In this document: piece by piece, positions 62,622 to 64,000 of the stretch
Layout: each line of letters begins with the position of its first letter
Numbering within the stretch: the stretch's first letter is position 1
Source of the DNA: Paenibacillus sp. LHD-38
Lineage (GTDB): Bacteria > Bacillota > Bacilli > Paenibacillales > Paenibacillaceae
Direction of reading: 5' to 3'
NCBI RefSeq assembly: GCF_031157315.1
Contig: NZ_JAVIFU010000004.1
Coordinates: forward strand, 181,407-245,406
Length of the DNA stretch: 64,000 nt
Notes under the pieces: model-generated
Databases searched by the model: none
What the model saw: the letters and a program-made list of their open reading frames with translations, nothing else
What the model was told of the DNA's origin: nothing
Position numbers and translations under genes: made by a program

Positions 62622-62897
62622 ATGAAAAAGGAGCATCTGATAAAACATGGTTTTCGTCAGGACTCCACTTCTTGGACAAATGGAACTAGTAGAGTTAGGG
62701 TATCACTAGTGAAAGATGCAGAAGTGCCATATAGTGTATTTGTTAATATTGTTGCAAAAAGTATTCAAGTCACAAGCAATATCAAAGTGAAAAATTCAAA
62801 GAAACGCAAAAAGAAACGCAAACTTGATGATGATAAGAAAACGGATGCACTGGATTATCGATTACCTGGTAGTTATGGTACCGGTAAAAGAAGATAA
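62622..62897 (+). CDS. Small basic protein of unknown function
   Basis: At least 91 residues with a Lys/Arg-rich stretch (NSKKRKKKRKLDDDKKTD). ATG 62622 has AAAAAGGAG after it, not before. The frame is open for 23 further codons and an ATT at 62553 lies five bases behind GAGGTG; with that rare start the protein would be about 114 residues (KVKPQQLQKPLSRIVTDQQL added). The basic run suggests nucleic-acid binding. No family recognised. Confidence 0.45.
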   Translation: MKKEHLIKHGFRQDSTSWTNGTSRVRVSLVKDAEVPYSVFVNIVAKSIQVTSNIKVKNSKKRKKKRKLDDDKKTDALDYRLPGSYGTGKRR

Positions 62898-63222
62898 TAT
62901 ATGAATTACTCCTTATGTTGATAAGATACATTGGAACAGGCCTTACCCAAAAATAAAGGAAAATAAAAAAATCAAAGGGCTTTGATGAGTCTGGGGTTTC
63001 CGTACTGAAAAGACTCCTGCCAACGGGTCTGATCATTTTGGCAGGAGGTTTTAATAGACAAGTTGCTATGTGATGATTTGGGAATTTCTATTCGCTCTAG
63101 TGCAATAACTATATTTTATCAAATGGCTAATTGGCTAGTTCAGTAGAGGTTAACGTATCAGATGAAATAAGCTTGGAGCAAAGCTTGAAAAGTTGATACA
63201 TAATGTTAAAAGGGGGATTAGC
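62898..63222 (+). other. Intergenic region with a terminator
   Basis: CTCCTGCCAA (63014-63023) and TTGGCAGGAG (63038-63047) form a perfect 10-bp stem followed by GTTTTAA, a terminator for upstream transcription. The rest is AT-rich and shows no gene. On the minus strand an ATCAAA/TTTGAT hairpin before a T-run lies near 62960-62985. Confidence 0.6.
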
Positions 63223-63930
63223 GTGTCCTTAAAACTTAATGGAGTATCATTAGTGAAAAATTTCATTACAAATTGTTCACATTGTAATGTAACTTTGATT
63301 TCCTCTAAGAAAGAGGTGATGTACCGAAGCAGAGAAATATCAAAGTCAACTTATCTGCTTACGGATATATGGTTTTGTGAAAAATGTCTGCATGGTTATG
63401 TTCACGAGAGCTTTCAGCATACTATTGATCCATATGGGAAGAAGTGGGCAATCTCTATCGTTTCGTCTTTTATTAAGAAAATTGAACCTCAACTAAGTCA
63501 AAGCAAAGAAGAAAACTCAACACATATTTCAAAGTCTTCCTCTTCAAATCGCTTACTTATTCAACAGATAACTAAAATTCTCCCTAATAATATAGATATA
63601 TGTGACTGTAGAACTGTTCTAAAAAAGACTAAGATATCACTTGTTATGAAAAGTTTAGATAATAAAAATGAAATTGAAGTAAAGACTGTGGTATTAATAT
63701 GTCCTCTTTGCAAAAATGTTTATATGAATGAAGTTGTATATTCATCGGCTTTAAAACAGCACAAAACATTTCGTATAATTGTTGAATCAACTCAACCTAT
63801 TCAACCTCAAAATTATAAGAAACATAAGCTATCTAGAGCCCAACTAATAGAACGTGATAATAGAGCGTCAGCAAAAAAAAAGGCTCTTCGCTCTACTGGA
63901 TGGATAACGCCAATTAGAATAGCTTCATAG
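63223..63930 (+). CDS. Hypothetical protein with paired Cys motifs (zinc-ribbon-like)
   Basis: A 235-residue protein from GTG 63223, which follows AAAAGGGGGA. It has the pairs CSHC (near residue 20), CEKC (near 55), CDC (near 128) and CPLC (near 163), which could build two zinc ribbons or one split site. The tail is basic (RAQLIERDNRASAKKKALRS). It may bind DNA or RNA. No family recognised. It is the last gene of the window; 63931-64000 shows nothing of note. Confidence 0.55.
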   Translation: MSLKLNGVSLVKNFITNCSHCNVTLISSKKEVMYRSREISKSTYLLTDIWFCEKCLHGYVHESFQHTIDPYGKKWAISIVSSFIKKIEPQLSQSKEENSTHISKSSSSNRLLIQQITKILPNNIDICDCRTVLKKTKISLVMKSLDNKNEIEVKTVVLICPLCKNVYMNEVVYSSALKQHKTFRIIVESTQPIQPQNYKKHKLSRAQLIERDNRASAKKKALRSTGWITPIRIAS

Positions 63931-64000
63931 ACATGTTGGTTTTAGGAGATTCTTAAAGGCATGGTAGAATTGGATAATGGGTAAAGATGGATCTTTGATC

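Noticed and set aside
62960..62985. Minus-strand terminator-like hairpin
   Set aside because: Stem of only six pairs and no minus-strand gene nearby to be ended.
1..64000. tRNA, rRNA or known riboswitch classes
   Set aside because: No cloverleaf, rRNA core or recognised riboswitch consensus was seen on reading; a covariance-model scan would be needed to exclude weak cases.

Overview
The window looks like chromosomal DNA of a Paenibacillus-type Firmicute. Evidence: strong AGGAGG-type ribosome sites with ATG/GTG/TTG starts, many lipoprotein sugar-binding proteins with paired permeases, AraC-type regulators with their own sensor segments (YesM/YesN style), CcpA-type cre sites and a Bacillus-type mercury locus. 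No rRNA, tRNA or CRISPR array was recognised.

Layout. 1-3 kb: the 3' part of a thiazole/oxazole-modified peptide (TOMM) locus, a YcaO cyclodehydratase and a SagB-type dehydrogenase, closed by a perfect 20-bp hairpin; then a convergent His/Met/Asp-repeat protein. 3.7-18.4 kb: an uptake and degradation cluster resembling the aldouronate clusters of xylan-degrading Paenibacillus: AraC-type membrane regulator, two lipoprotein binding proteins, LplB/YtcP-type permeases, a sugar isomerase-like protein, a GH67 alpha-glucuronidase broken by one in-frame TAA, and a large GH2 enzyme. A 105-bp sequence occurs twice in the intergenic regions here. 18.5-28.6 kb: mixed housekeeping genes (YgjP-like metallopeptidase, MFS exporter behind a 24-bp perfect palindrome, secreted GH43 arabinanase with a ricin-type lectin domain, AraC regulator, Fur-controlled siderophore-binding lipoprotein, two GNAT proteins, DEAD-box helicase). 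28.7-32.3 kb: a partly decayed mercury-resistance locus (merR, merA, a MerP-like remnant, a BNR-type pseudogene, a SHOCT protein, a secreted Cys-rich peptide). 32.4-36.4 kb: a decay zone with a truncated GDPD gene, an imperfect palindromic repeat, the remains of an ATP-grasp/DUF6933/VWA gene set and an IS3-family remnant, with an intact pRiA4b-type gene pair. 36.6-47.7 kb: a second carbohydrate cluster (two paralogous binding lipoproteins, two permeases, a two-component system, a GntP-type permease and a gluconokinase-like FGGY kinase). 47.9-64 kb: an AT-richer accessory island with nucleases and helicases.

How it works together. The two ABC/AraC clusters would sense, import and cleave plant-derived oligosaccharides under carbon catabolite control; the aldouronate route would be impaired if the GH67 stop is real. 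The island at 49-60 kb is a probable phage-defence or type IV restriction region: a NERD nuclease-helicase, a winged-helix/PD-(D/E)XK-like protein, a four-part operon coupled by ATGA overlaps (tandem PD-(D/E)XK protein, McrB N-terminal part, McrB AAA part with an EVE-like insert, McrC) and an HNH endonuclease. It begins inside a paralogue of the DUF6933 gene that is intact at 33.4 kb, which helps to place one edge. The McrB reading frame carries a lone TAA just before its Walker A motif, so the system may be inactive in this genome or may depend on an unusual start.
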